NCBI RefSeq assembly: GCF_900167255.1
Contig: NZ_FUYB01000003.1
Coordinates: 327,425-391,424 of the forward strand
DNA from: Thiothrix eikelboomii
GTDB lineage: Bacteria; Pseudomonadota; Gammaproteobacteria; Thiotrichales; Thiotrichaceae
Length of the DNA: 64,000 bases
Direction of reading: 5' to 3'
The notes under the pieces were generated by a model. That model made no database searches and was not told the DNA's origin. It worked only from the letters and a program-made list of their open reading frames with translations. This document shows positions 9,259-18,430 of the stretch, one piece after another. Position numbers and translations under genes: made by a program. Positions within the stretch are counted from its first letter, which is position 1. Each line of letters begins with the position of its first letter.

Positions 9259-10458
9259 ATGGAAAGTGTGCTTCACAAACGCTATAAAATAGGCGAACGA
9301 CTATTCTCGAACGCTTGCGGTGAGCTGTTCCTTGGCCGCGATTTGCAAGCCAACATCAATCAACGTTGGCTCATACATTATTTGCCTCAGCAACTGCTCA
9401 GTGACAGTGCGTTAAAGCAAAGTCTTAGTCAATTGCAGAGTTTAAGCCATCAAGCCGAGACGACGGTTTTAAAAGTTTTAGATTGTGCGTGGTCCGAGAC
9501 TGAGGTCTGTTTTGTCCTAGAAATGCCGGAAGCTTGGTCGTTAAGCCCGCTCCCAGCGATACACGGTCAACCCACGAATTTGCATCAAAAAGCCTTGGCT
9601 ATCACCCAACAGTTGATTGATCAAGGTTTAGTCACTACAGGTATCGAGCCATCACTGTTTCTGGTCACCCCCACGGGGGATTTATACTTACTCGGTACAG
9701 CCTTGCTGGCTGAATTACAAACACTGACTCGCCAGTCACCTAACTTATTACAACCTAAACCACCACCCACACGAAATAAGCACCGATTTTTGCCAGTGAT
9801 TTTATGGGCAGTCACAGGCTTAGTCGCCGCCGCGAGTTTAGGTATTTATCAAGTCAGCCAACCGATTAAACCGACCCAAGCCCCCGTCGCACCCAAAATT
9901 CAGGTCAGTCGTTTAGACAAACCTTTAATTCAGCCTGCGGCCACCACCAGCTTAGTCACTCTACCGATGCAGCCTAATCACACGCCGATCCAACCCCTCG
10001 AAACCAGTGTCACCCCGGTAACATCAGCAAAGACCAGCCCCGCTACGCCTACCCTAAGCCCAAGCATAGAGCCTTTGATACCCGAAACTGCACCAACTCA
10101 AGCTGGCATAGCTCAACCTGCACTCGCTAAACCTTCTATTATCCAACCGCGCATGATTAGCAATCCAGAAGTTATCGCTCAACCTGTACTGGCTAAACCT
10201 TCTATTATTCAACCAACCATCAGTAGCAATCCAGCGGCTAGCCGACATCTAGAACGTGCCACTGCCGCGATCAAGCAGGGACATTTACAAACAGGTTTAT
10301 ACTATTTGCGCCTTGCGAAAAAGCTTGAAGCTCATCCAGAGCAGTTAAAAACCACCACACAGCAGCTACTTGAGCAAGCGCAACAAATACCGACCGCCAG
10401 CGAAACTTTAAGTCCGCAGATGCAGACAAGTATCAAGCAAGAATTTGGTTTGGAATAA
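9259..10458 (+). CDS. Membrane protein with degenerate protein-kinase-like N-terminal region
   Basis: A 399-residue protein. The N-terminus reads like the start of a Ser/Thr kinase (RYKIGERLFSNACGELFLGRD) with strand and helix spacing kept for about 160 residues. However, the glycine loop is degraded and I find neither an invariant Lys nor HRD or DFG. One transmembrane helix follows (FLPVILWAVTGLVAAASLG, about 175-195), then a Pro/Thr-rich stalk with a 22-residue tandem duplication, and a helical end resembling a TPR-like repeat (HLERATAAIKQGHLQTGLYYL). It would be a cytosolic pseudokinase joined to a periplasmic stalk. It is probably in an operon with the LysM-SBP gene, which suggests paired envelope sensing. 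The kinase relationship is inferred from pattern only. Confidence 0.6.
   Translation: MESVLHKRYKIGERLFSNACGELFLGRDLQANINQRWLIHYLPQQLLSDSALKQSLSQLQSLSHQAETTVLKVLDCAWSETEVCFVLEMPEAWSLSPLPAIHGQPTNLHQKALAITQQLIDQGLVTTGIEPSLFLVTPTGDLYLLGTALLAELQTLTRQSPNLLQPKPPPTRNKHRFLPVILWAVTGLVAAASLGIYQVSQPIKPTQAPVAPKIQVSRLDKPLIQPAATTSLVTLPMQPNHTPIQPLETSVTPVTSAKTSPATPTLSPSIEPLIPETAPTQAGIAQPALAKPSIIQPRMISNPEVIAQPVLAKPSIIQPTISSNPAASRHLERATAAIKQGHLQTGLYYLRLAKKLEAHPEQLKTTTQQLLEQAQQIPTASETLSPQMQTSIKQEFGLE
10108..10239 (+). repeat. 66-bp tandem duplication inside the pseudokinase-like gene
   Basis: Two copies with a 66-bp period, starting at 10108 and 10174, encode the 22-residue unit IAQPxLAKPSIIQPxxxSNPxx twice. 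The core (AKPSIIQP) is the same in both copies, with scattered third-position differences. It lengthens the Pro-rich periplasmic stalk. Confidence 0.85.
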
Positions 10459-10481
10459 AGAGCCAGCTAAACACTGGCTCT
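10459..10481 (-). terminator. Hairpin between convergent genes, probable pmbA terminator
   Basis: An 8-bp perfect stem (AGAGCCAG/CTGGCTCT) with a 7-base loop starts right after the plus-strand stop codon. On the minus strand it is followed by TTTATT, so it suits termination of the tldD-pmbA operon; on the plus strand there is no T-run. Confidence 0.6.
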
Positions 10482-10504
10482 GTGTGCATCCACTCAACTA
10501 ACCT

Positions 10505-11848
10505 TTACTGGCCAGCAATCGTCATGCGATTTACTAAGATTGATCCAATTTGAATACTGCCACGCGGGTCAATATCAGTACCAATACCTTGGATACCCAA
10601 ATACATATCCTTCAAATTACTCGCAATGGTGATTTCTTCGACCGGATATTGTAGCTCACCCTGCTCAACCCAAAACCCTGCCGCCCCCCGCGAATAATCA
10701 CCGGTGATCATATTGATACCACTGCCGATCAATTCGGTAACCAACAGGCCACGCCCCATTTGCTGGAGTAACTCTTGGAAAGAACTTTGCGTATGGCTTA
10801 ATAATAAATTGGAGCTACCCCCTGCATTACCCGTGGTTTGCAGGCCTAATTTACGAGCAGAATAACTCCCTAAAAAATACGCTTGGACTTTACCATCAAG
10901 AATCACCTCACGATCATAGGTTGCAACACCTTCTGCATCCCAAGCCCGACTGCCCGGAGCACGCGGAATATGGGGGCGCTCACTCAATTGTACAAACTCG
11001 GGAAAAATGCGCTTATCAACCGCATCTAGCAAAAAGCTCGCTTTCCGATACTGTGCAGCCCCACTTAAAGCAGAGACTAAATGCCCAATTAACCCACGGG
11101 CTAATTCGGGCACATACAATACCGGCAATTCACAAGTTGGAATGGATCGCCCCCCTAAGCGGCGCACAGTACGGCGGGCAGCTTCTTTACCCACTGCTTC
11201 AGCCGCTTCTAAAGCAGCAGGGGAACAAGCTGTGGTATACCAATAATCCCGTTGCATCGACTCATTTTCTTGCGCCACCACCGAGCAACTCAAGGAGTGG
11301 CGAGTACTGCTATTTAAGCCATTAAAACCATTGGTGTTTGCATAGACCCCTAAGCCCGCATAGCTATCCACACTCGCCCCGTCACTATTGGAAATGCGGG
11401 CATCATACGCACGGGCGGTAGCTTCAGCCTGTAAAGCTAAATCAATCGCCTGATCCGCGTTAATATCCCAAGGATGATATAAATCTAAATCCAAGGGCTG
11501 CTTAGCCATTAATTCAGGATCAGCTAAACCATTAAACTCATCTTCAGCGGTATAGCGAGCTATTCGGCAAGCCGCCTCTAAAGTATCCTCTAACGCTTTT
11601 CGTGAAAAATCCCCACTCGAAGCAAAGCCTTTTTTGTGGCCAAAATATACCGTCAGGCTCGCACCTTGATCACGGTGATATTGCAGTTTATCGACTTTAC
11701 CCATGCGGACTTCAACCGATAAACCCGTACCCTTATCAATGCCTACCTCGGCCGCACTCGCACCACGCTCTTTGGCAGCTTTAAGCACAAACTCAGCGAG
11801 TTCTTGAAATTCAGCACCTAAAGCTTGCCGATTGTCTAATTCAATCAT
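10505..11848 (-). CDS. pmbA: Metalloprotease subunit PmbA (TldE)
   Basis: A 447-residue TldD/PmbA-family protein. PmbA (TldE) forms a heterodimer with TldD that trims modified peptides such as microcin B17 precursors and helps degrade CcdA. It has the family's N-terminal fold (VEVRMGKVDKLQYHRDQG) and C-terminal barrel (SNLLLSH, GDYSRGAAGFWVE, PVEEITIASNLKDM) but no HExxxH, as expected of the non-catalytic subunit. The ATG at 11848 has GGGA eight bases upstream. It lies 20 bases after tldD, the usual partner. Confidence 0.95.
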   Translation of the reverse strand: MIELDNRQALGAEFQELAEFVLKAAKERGASAAEVGIDKGTGLSVEVRMGKVDKLQYHRDQGASLTVYFGHKKGFASSGDFSRKALEDTLEAACRIARYTAEDEFNGLADPELMAKQPLDLDLYHPWDINADQAIDLALQAEATARAYDARISNSDGASVDSYAGLGVYANTNGFNGLNSSTRHSLSCSVVAQENESMQRDYWYTTACSPAALEAAEAVGKEAARRTVRRLGGRSIPTCELPVLYVPELARGLIGHLVSALSGAAQYRKASFLLDAVDKRIFPEFVQLSERPHIPRAPGSRAWDAEGVATYDREVILDGKVQAYFLGSYSARKLGLQTTGNAGGSSNLLLSHTQSSFQELLQQMGRGLLVTELIGSGINMITGDYSRGAAGFWVEQGELQYPVEEITIASNLKDMYLGIQGIGTDIDPRGSIQIGSILVNRMTIAGQ

Positions 11849-11868
11849 CGTTTTGATTCCCTACAGGT

Positions 11869-13314
11869 TTAAGCAGCCGTGCCACCGACCGTGAGTCCAT
11901 CCACACGCAAAGTCGGTTGCCCCACACCAACGGGTACACTTTGCCCATCTTTACCACATACACCAATCCCTGTATCGAGGGCTAAATCATTACCGACCAT
12001 ACTGACTCGGGTTAATACATCGGGCCCATTACCGATTAAAGTGGCATTTTTCAGTGGACGAGTCGCTTTGCCATTTTCAATTAAATAAGCCTCTGAGGCT
12101 GAAAAGACAAATTTCCCAGAAGTAATATCCACCTGTCCACCCGAGAAATTAACTGCATAGACACCTTTCTCGACAGAAGCAATAATTTCTTGCGGATCAT
12201 ACTCACCCGCACGCATATAAGTATTCGTCATACGTGGCATTGTTAAATGCGAATAAGACTGCCGCCGCCCATTGCCGGTCGATTTTGTCCCCATCAAAGC
12301 AGCATTCTGCCGATCCATCATATAGCCTTTGAGAATGCCATCTTCAATCAACGTAGTACATTGAGTTTCAGTGCCCTCATCATCGACCGTCAATGAACCA
12401 CGGCGCTGCTCTAAGGTACCATCGTCAACCACAGTAATGCCTTTACTGGCGACTTGCTCACCGATCCGCCCAGAAAAAGCGGAAGTACCTTTACGATTGA
12501 AATCCCCCTCCAAACCATGTCCAATCGCCTCATGCAAGAGCACACCCGGCCAACCCGAACCAAGGACAACAGTCATTGCACCCGCAGGGGCGGCTTGTGC
12601 ATCCAGATTCACGAGGGCTTGACGCACCGCCTCTTCAGCAAACTCATCCGCACGGTTGTTTTTGATGAAATAATCCAAATCAAAACGCCCACCGCCACCC
12701 GCAGAGGCACTCTCAGTTTGCCCTTGACGCTCAACAATCACCGAGACATTAGTCCGTACAAGTGGGCGTACATCAGCGGTCATGCGCCCTTGCTCATCGA
12801 CAATCAAGATAATCTCATGCACCGCTACGAGGCTTGCCATGACTTGTTTGACATAAGGGCTAACGGCACGCGCTTTGCTATCCATACGCTGCAATAAATC
12901 AATCTTGTCCGCTTCGCTTAACGAGGCTAGCGGGTCACTTAAGCCATATAAATGACGGCTAGGAATTTGGGCTTTCCACGCTTGAACTTGGCCTGATTGA
13001 CCCGCCCGACTAATAGCACGGGCAGCACGGGCTGATTCTAATAAAGCCTGTAAACTAATTTCATCACTATAAGCAAACCCTGTTTGCTCACCACACACGG
13101 AGCGCACGCCAACCCCACGTTCGATGCTATAGCTACCGCTTTTTACAATCCCTTCTTCTAAGCCCCATGATTCATAACGCGCTGCTTGGAAATATAAATC
13201 AGCAAGCGTGGTATCTTTGCTGAGTAACTCAGCAAAGACTTGGGCTAAAGCTGGCTCACTCAAGCCACTTGGCGCAAAAAACTCCGCACGGGCATAATCC
13301 ATGGCATTTTGCAT
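11869..13314 (-). CDS. tldD: Metalloprotease subunit TldD
   Basis: A 481-residue catalytic subunit of the TldD/PmbA protease. The zinc motif HEAIGH (His261, Glu262, His266) lies in the expected context [13 protein letters not shown]. The N-terminal part keeps the [15 protein letters not shown] pattern. The ATG at 13314 follows AGGA. It is placed between the nitrilase-family gene (20 bases upstream) and pmbA, inside the same minus-strand operon as rng. It acts in the cytoplasm as a heterodimer with PmbA. Confidence 0.96.
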   Translation of the reverse strand: MQNAMDYARAEFFAPSGLSEPALAQVFAELLSKDTTLADLYFQAARYESWGLEEGIVKSGSYSIERGVGVRSVCGEQTGFAYSDEISLQALLESARAARAISRAGQSGQVQAWKAQIPSRHLYGLSDPLASLSEADKIDLLQRMDSKARAVSPYVKQVMASLVAVHEIILIVDEQGRMTADVRPLVRTNVSVIVERQGQTESASAGGGGRFDLDYFIKNNRADEFAEEAVRQALVNLDAQAAPAGAMTVVLGSGWPGVLLHEAIGHGLEGDFNRKGTSAFSGRIGEQVASKGITVVDDGTLEQRRGSLTVDDEGTETQCTTLIEDGILKGYMMDRQNAALMGTKSTGNGRRQSYSHLTMPRMTNTYMRAGEYDPQEIIASVEKGVYAVNFSGGQVDITSGKFVFSASEAYLIENGKATRPLKNATLIGNGPDVLTRVSMVGNDLALDTGIGVCGKDGQSVPVGVGQPTLRVDGLTVGGTAA

Positions 13315-13334
13315 ATTTGAGTCCTTTTAAAATC

Positions 13335-14150
13335 TCACATCAGCAAACGGCGATGTGACAAAACTGGAAATCGTTGGCGCGTGGCTGCTTGAGCTTCTAA
13401 ATCCGGCTCAATCAACACAACACCAGAACCTTTATTAAGTTGACCACGAATCCGCCCCCAATAGTCAATAACCATAGAATGTCCATAGGTTGTCCGACCA
13501 CTCACGTGGTAGCCACCTTGGGCTGGGGCAATCACATACGCTAAATTTTCAATCGCACGCGCTCGCAGCAAAATCTCCCAATGTGCTTGCCCAGTCACCT
13601 CGGTAAAAGCAGACGGAATGACTAGAATTTCAGCCCCTTGACGTGCTAATTCCCGATACAACTCAGGAAAACGTAAATCATAACAAACGCTCATCCCGAT
13701 CTTGCCAAAAGGGGTATCGGCAACCACTAGTTGAGCACCGGGCATATTGGTATCGCTTTCGGTATAAACCTCAGCATTCTCCCCCACCGTGACATCAAAT
13801 AAATGAATTTTGTCATAGCGTGCCACCACTTGACCTTGATCGTCATACAATAAAGACGCGGCATACGGTCGATGAGGATCGTCTGAATGTAAAGGAATTG
13901 TGCCGGCTAAAATCCAAAGTTTGTGCTGTCTAGCGAGGCGTACCATGCAATCCTGAATAGGGCCAGAACCATATTCCTCAGTCACCTGCACCCGCGCTTG
14001 ATCATTCTGCCCCATGATCACGAACATTTCAGGCAAAACCACTAAACCCGCGCCTGCTGTTTTCGCCTCTGCAATTAAACGCCCTGCTTCCATTAAGTTA
14101 GCTTGCACTTGCGGACCTGATGCCATTTGTAATGCAGCAATTGCTCTCAT
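13335..14150 (-). CDS. Nitrilase-superfamily amidase, probably deaminated glutathione amidase
   Basis: A 271-residue carbon-nitrogen hydrolase with the full catalytic triad Glu41 (LPEMF), Lys114 (YDKIHLFDV) and Cys156 (SVCYDLRFPE). This branch (NIT1-like) usually hydrolyses deaminated glutathione as a metabolite-repair enzyme, and its place between rng and tldD is common in gammaproteobacteria. An omega-amidase activity is the alternative. The ATG at 14150 has GGGAG seven bases upstream. Confidence 0.88.
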   Translation of the reverse strand: MRAIAALQMASGPQVQANLMEAGRLIAEAKTAGAGLVVLPEMFVIMGQNDQARVQVTEEYGSGPIQDCMVRLARQHKLWILAGTIPLHSDDPHRPYAASLLYDDQGQVVARYDKIHLFDVTVGENAEVYTESDTNMPGAQLVVADTPFGKIGMSVCYDLRFPELYRELARQGAEILVIPSAFTEVTGQAHWEILLRARAIENLAYVIAPAQGGYHVSGRTTYGHSMVIDYWGRIRGQLNKGSGVVLIEPDLEAQAATRQRFPVLSHRRLLM

Positions 14151-14249
14151 TCTCTGCTCCCACCCGACTAATCGCTTGAGTATACGTTGATTTTTATAAG
14201 GACTCTAACTGCAATCGTCAGGCGACGCTGAGCTTCACGGTAAACGGTA

Positions 14250-15734
14250 TTAAAGCAAAACCACATCAAATTGCTCTTGATTATAGAGCGCTTCAACTTG
14301 CAAGCGAATCGCCACGGAAACAAACTCCTGTAACTCGGCTAAACTATCCGACTCTTCATCCAATAAGCGGTCGACCACATCCTGCGAGGCCAACACCAAT
14401 AGCTCTTTTGCATCAAACTGGCGTACTGCCCGCAAAATTTCCCGAAAGATTTCATAACAAACCGTTTCTGCGGTCTTGATATAGCCACGCCCATTACAGG
14501 TAGAGCAGGACTCACACAAAATATGCTCTAAACTTTCCCGGGTACGCTTACGGGTCATTTCCACTAAACCTAAAGGCGATACTTCACTGATGTAAGTCTT
14601 GGCATAGTCTTTTTCAAGGGCTTTTTCTAAAGTTTTTATCACTTGCTGCTTGTGATCACTTTGCATCATGTCAATAAAGTCGAGAATAATAATCCCCCCT
14701 AAATTGCGCAGACGCAGCTGACGTGCAATCGCTTGAGCAGCCTCTAAATTAGTACGGAAAATCGTCTCTTCTAGATTGCGACTCCCGACAAAGCCACCCG
14801 TATTCACATCAATAGTCGTCATGGCTTCGGTTTGATCCACAATCAGATAGCCGCCCGATTTTAAGGGTACTTTGCGCTGCAAAGATTTCTGGATTTCCTC
14901 CTCAACGCCATGCAAATCAAAAATCGGCCGCTCGCCCGGATAATGCTCAATATGCTGGGCTAAATCAGGGATATATTTTTCACTAAATTCTTTGACTTTA
15001 AGCGCAGTTTCGCGGGAATCAATTAAAACCTTTTGAATCGGCTCACCGACCATATCGCGTAATACCCGCAAGACTAAGGGTAAATCAGAATAGACCAATT
15101 TAGCTTGGGCAGAGCTTCTAGAGCTTTGCTCGATACTATCCCACAGCCGTAATAAAAACTGCATGTCTTGGCGCAAGCTGTCTTCACTAATCCCATCAGC
15201 CGCTGTCCGTACTATAAAACCAAACTGATCACCAAATTCAGTACGTACTTTTTGCACTAAAGCCCGTAATCGCTCACGTTCTTCAGCCGATTCAATTTTC
15301 CCTGAAATACCAATGGTTTGATTATCCGGCATCAACACTAGAAAACGTGAAGGCAAAGTAATATAAGTGGTTAAGCGTGCGCCTTTACTGCCTAAGGGGT
15401 CTTTAATCACTTGCACTAATAGCTGTTTGCCTTCGTGTAAGACCTCATGAATTTGCAAGGTAGGCTGTTTTTTGGGTAAATCATCGGTATGCAAATCGTC
15501 CATCGGTGAGGCAGTCAGATCTGAAGCATGCAGGAAAGCGGATTTATCTAGACCAATATCAATAAACGCGGCTTCCATTCCCGGTAATACCCGTGACACC
15601 CGCCCCTTGTAAATATTGCCCACAATCCCCCGTCGAGAAAGGCGTTCGATGAGCACTTCCTGCAAAACTCCATTTTCTAGCAAGGCGACTCGTGATTCTT
15701 GTGGGGTGATATTAATTAACAGCTCGGCACTCAT
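14250..15734 (-). CDS. rng: Ribonuclease G
   Basis: A 494-residue RNase E/G-family endonuclease that matures the 5' end of 16S rRNA and cuts some mRNAs. It begins MSAELLINITPQESRVALLE, as in other RNase G proteins, followed by the S1 domain (GNIYKGRVSRVLPGMEAAF). The DNase-I-like catalytic core has the Asp residues in DVNTGG and IIILDFIDM. The zinc-link cysteines are in CESCSTCNGRG. The ATG at 15734 has GAGAGG upstream, and the extra 13 residues of the longer frame are not family-like. There is no C-terminal degradosome scaffold, so it is RNase G rather than RNase E. Confidence 0.96.
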   Translation of the reverse strand: MSAELLINITPQESRVALLENGVLQEVLIERLSRRGIVGNIYKGRVSRVLPGMEAAFIDIGLDKSAFLHASDLTASPMDDLHTDDLPKKQPTLQIHEVLHEGKQLLVQVIKDPLGSKGARLTTYITLPSRFLVLMPDNQTIGISGKIESAEERERLRALVQKVRTEFGDQFGFIVRTAADGISEDSLRQDMQFLLRLWDSIEQSSRSSAQAKLVYSDLPLVLRVLRDMVGEPIQKVLIDSRETALKVKEFSEKYIPDLAQHIEHYPGERPIFDLHGVEEEIQKSLQRKVPLKSGGYLIVDQTEAMTTIDVNTGGFVGSRNLEETIFRTNLEAAQAIARQLRLRNLGGIIILDFIDMMQSDHKQQVIKTLEKALEKDYAKTYISEVSPLGLVEMTRKRTRESLEHILCESCSTCNGRGYIKTAETVCYEIFREILRAVRQFDAKELLVLASQDVVDRLLDEESDSLAELQEFVSVAIRLQVEALYNQEQFDVVLL

Positions 15735-15785
15735 GCTTCCTCTCTGTGCGCAAATGGTTTGATTTATTTTCAATACGGCGCTAGC

Positions 15786-16364
15786 TCACAATACCCGTAT
15801 ACCTATTTTTTGTAATAATTGAGCCGTTTCAAAGAGGGGTAAACCCATGACCCCCGAATAAGAGCCTTCTAAACGCTCAGCAAAGATAGCGCCCATCCCC
15901 TGAATCGCATACGCACCTGCTTTATCACAGGGTTCACCTTGTTGCCAATAAGCGGCTATTTCTGCCTCAGTTAACCGTCGAAACCACACTTGGCTAGTGC
16001 TCAGCGCTAACTCACAAGCCGCTTGATGATAAAGCGCGACAGCACTATAAATGGTATGCACTCGTCCTGACATAGATAATAACATCTGCCGCGCCGAGGC
16101 AAAATCCTCCGGCTTAACGAGCAAGCGTCCATCTAAGACACCTAAGGTATCAGCACCTAACACCGGTAAAGTTTGATCACTATCCTCCCAAACAGCCTGT
16201 GCCTTCTGTTTAGCCAAGCGTTGCACTAAATCTAAAGGATCTTCATCGAGCCTTGCGCGCTCATCAATATCAGCCGTTCGTACCTGATAGCGAACGCCAA
16301 TTTGCTCCAGCAATTCGCGTCGTCGCGGCGAAGCGGACGCAAGAATAAGTTGTGCTGACTGCAT
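15786..16364 (-). CDS. maf: Maf-family nucleoside triphosphate pyrophosphatase
   Basis: A 192-residue Maf protein. The N-terminal signature LILASASPRRRELLEQIG and the internal GADTLGVLDG motif are present, as is the ARQMLLSMSGR motif. Members of this type hydrolyse dTTP, UTP and some modified nucleotides, acting in pool cleaning. It directly abuts rlmH (no gap) and precedes rng, the classical order. Confidence 0.94.
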   Translation of the reverse strand: MQSAQLILASASPRRRELLEQIGVRYQVRTADIDERARLDEDPLDLVQRLAKQKAQAVWEDSDQTLPVLGADTLGVLDGRLLVKPEDFASARQMLLSMSGRVHTIYSAVALYHQAACELALSTSQVWFRRLTEAEIAAYWQQGEPCDKAGAYAIQGMGAIFAERLEGSYSGVMGLPLFETAQLLQKIGIRVL

Positions 16365-16838
16365 TCAGCCTCCACGATGATAAGGATGGTTCGAGAGGAT
16401 ACTCCAAGCTCGGAATAATTGCTCAGCTAGAATAATCCGCACCAAAGGATGCGGAAAAGTTAAAGCGGATAATGACCATTTAAGATCAGCACGTTGTAAA
16501 CAAGCGGGTGATAAACCTTCTGGCCCTCCGACTAAAAGAGCAACATCCTGCCCAGAAGCCAGCCATTGATCCAATTGACTAGCGAGCTGCTCGGTTGACC
16601 AGCTTTTGCCCAAAACATCTAAAGCAATGACTAAACTACCTGCTGGAATAGCTGCTAACAACTTTTCCCCTTCGAGTTCACAGATACGCTGCAGATCTGA
16701 GCTTTTCGTGCGCTTTTCAGCCACTAACTCCTTGATCAGAATTTGGCAGTGTGCAGGCATACGCCCCACATAGTCAGCTGTTGCAGTGACCACCCAAGTC
16801 GGCATCTTCGTGCCGACTGCTAACAGGTGAATACGCAA
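16365..16838 (-). CDS. rlmH: 23S rRNA pseudouridine1915 N3-methyltransferase RlmH
   Basis: A 157-residue SPOUT methyltransferase that methylates pseudouridine 1915 of 23S rRNA. The knot motifs LVGGPEG and LSALTFPHPLVRIILAEQL are clear, with YHRGG at the C-terminus as in E. coli RlmH. It abuts rsfS and maf with no intervening bases. Confidence 0.97.
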   Translation of the reverse strand: MRIHLLAVGTKMPTWVVTATADYVGRMPAHCQILIKELVAEKRTKSSDLQRICELEGEKLLAAIPAGSLVIALDVLGKSWSTEQLASQLDQWLASGQDVALLVGGPEGLSPACLQRADLKWSLSALTFPHPLVRIILAEQLFRAWSILSNHPYHRGG

Positions 16839-17198
16839 CTAGGCAGCTCCTAGCCGTAATTCATTGCGTGCCTCGCTGCCAGTCCCCCACAATTTTTCTA
16901 AATTATAGAAGTCACGCGCCGTCGGCAGCATCACATGCAGAATAATTTGATCTAAATCGACCAATACCCAATCAGAGTCACGCTCACCCTCGACCCCTAA
17001 AGGCTGATGCCCTGCCTCTTTCGATTTAGCTGCCACACTATCCGCGAGGGATTTCACATGGCGGGAAGAGGTGCCTGATGCGATAATCATTACATCGGTG
17101 ATCGTCGATTTACCGCGTACATCTAAGACCGTCACATCGCGGGCTTTCATATCTTCAAGGCTAGAGAGCACTAAAGTTTGCAATTGTTCGAGTTCCAT
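16839..17198 (-). CDS. rsfS: Ribosome silencing factor RsfS
   Basis: A 119-residue RsfS/Iojap protein, which binds L14 and blocks subunit joining during starvation. It shows [26 protein letters not shown], the [19 protein letters not shown] stretch, and [10 protein letters not shown]. The ATG at 17198 has AAGG at a workable distance, while the ATG at 17210 has none. It heads the operon rsfS-rlmH-maf-rng-nitrilase-tldD-pmbA; the promoter should be in 17199-17378, shared with the divergent azlC. Confidence 0.95.
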   Translation of the reverse strand: MELEQLQTLVLSSLEDMKARDVTVLDVRGKSTITDVMIIASGTSSRHVKSLADSVAAKSKEAGHQPLGVEGERDSDWVLVDLDQIILHVMLPTARDFYNLEKLWGTGSEARNELRLGAA

Positions 17199-17378
17199 TC
17201 CTACCTTCATCAGTTGTTAAAAAAGCAGTATTTATAAGCTTAAGAATAGCATGGCTTACAAACCGGCTGGAATCTTTCCACAGAGATTGGTATAAACCTG
17301 CCCACCACTCACCACAGGCAAGTGACAGGACAGTGATATATATTCAACTCATTACCCAGCTTTCAAAGCAGAATTGCT

Positions 17379-18101
17379 ATGAATAAATGGGAAGCCATGC
17401 GCTTTGGCGCGATAGTATCTATCCCGATGATGCTGGGAAATCTACCTTTTGGAATGATTTTCGGCTCGTTAGCTGTGAGCCAAGGTTTAGAGCCGTGGGT
17501 GCCAATCGCGATGTCTTTACTGGTGTTTGCTGGCTCTTCACAATTTGTAGCCTTAGGTTTAATCGCAGCAGGTGCACCCATCCTAGTGATTATTTTCACC
17601 ACTTTTGTGGTTAATCTACGCCATTTATTGTATTCCGCTGATTTCATGAAATATGTCAAGCACTTGCCTATGCCTTGGCGTGCAGTTTTAGCTTTTGGTT
17701 TGACCGATGAAACCTATGCTGCTACGAAGCCTTATTTTGTGAACGGTAAATTAGATGCCACCACAGGGCATTGGGCTTATTTAGGTTCATTTTTAGCGTT
17801 TTATAGTATGTGGAATCTCACCACTCTCATTGGTGTAGTCGCTGGTGAATTAATTCCGGGCATGAGTGAATGGGGCTTAGAATTTGCGATGGTGGCCACT
17901 TTCTTAGGCATTATTACCATCTATTTACAGACGCTCCCGTATTGGATTACCTTCATCGTGGCTGGCTCGGCCGCGCTATTTTTATATCAACTACCGAATA
18001 ATCTTGGCATGCTGATTGCCGCCTTACTAGGGGTTGCGGCGGGAGTCCTAGTGCAGCATTTGCAACTGCGTTTAAAAGCCGGAGCAAGCGACCATGCCTG
18101 A
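17379..18101 (+). CDS. azlC: AzlC-family branched-chain amino acid exporter, large subunit
   Basis: A 240-residue inner-membrane protein with several hydrophobic segments and the AzlC signatures PFGMIFG, FAGSSQF, NLRHLLYSAD and FGLTDETYA. With AzlD it exports branched-chain amino acids or analogues. Its last 8 bases overlap azlD. It is divergent from rsfS. Confidence 0.92.
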   Translation: MNKWEAMRFGAIVSIPMMLGNLPFGMIFGSLAVSQGLEPWVPIAMSLLVFAGSSQFVALGLIAAGAPILVIIFTTFVVNLRHLLYSADFMKYVKHLPMPWRAVLAFGLTDETYAATKPYFVNGKLDATTGHWAYLGSFLAFYSMWNLTTLIGVVAGELIPGMSEWGLEFAMVATFLGIITIYLQTLPYWITFIVAGSAALFLYQLPNNLGMLIAALLGVAAGVLVQHLQLRLKAGASDHA

Positions 18102-18423
18102 TACCTTAAGCCTGATTTTGATGATTCTCGGCATGGTTGCGGTCACTTTTAGTATTCGCTTTATACTTTTTGCACGAGCGCACCGTATTCAACTGCCTGT
18201 CTGGCTAGAAGAAGCTTTAGCTTATGTCCCGGTTGCGGTGCTCACTGCGATTATCATGCCGATGATCCTCATGCCAAACAAACAGCTGGATTTTAGCTGG
18301 CATAACCCTTGGCTGTTAGGTGGCTTAGCCGCTTTTGTAGTGGGTTTAATACTGCGTAAACCGTTGGTGACGATTATCGTGGGTGTGCTGGTATTTTTTG
18401 GCAGTCAATTTCTCTTGACTTAA
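18094..18423 (+). CDS. azlD: AzlD-family small subunit of the branched-chain amino acid exporter
   Basis: A 109-residue protein with four hydrophobic segments. It keeps the AzlD motif LEEALAYVPVAVLTAII after the first loop. It overlaps azlC by 8 bases, so the two are translated together. It converges on ubiH with a 7-base gap and no visible terminator. Confidence 0.9.
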   Translation: MPDTLSLILMILGMVAVTFSIRFILFARAHRIQLPVWLEEALAYVPVAVLTAIIMPMILMPNKQLDFSWHNPWLLGGLAAFVVGLILRKPLVTIIVGVLVFFGSQFLLT

Positions 18424-18430
18424 GCTTCAT

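Noticed and set aside
12454..12897. 147-residue plus-strand open frame inside tldD
   Set aside because: It lies antisense to the zinc-site region of tldD and has unlikely composition.
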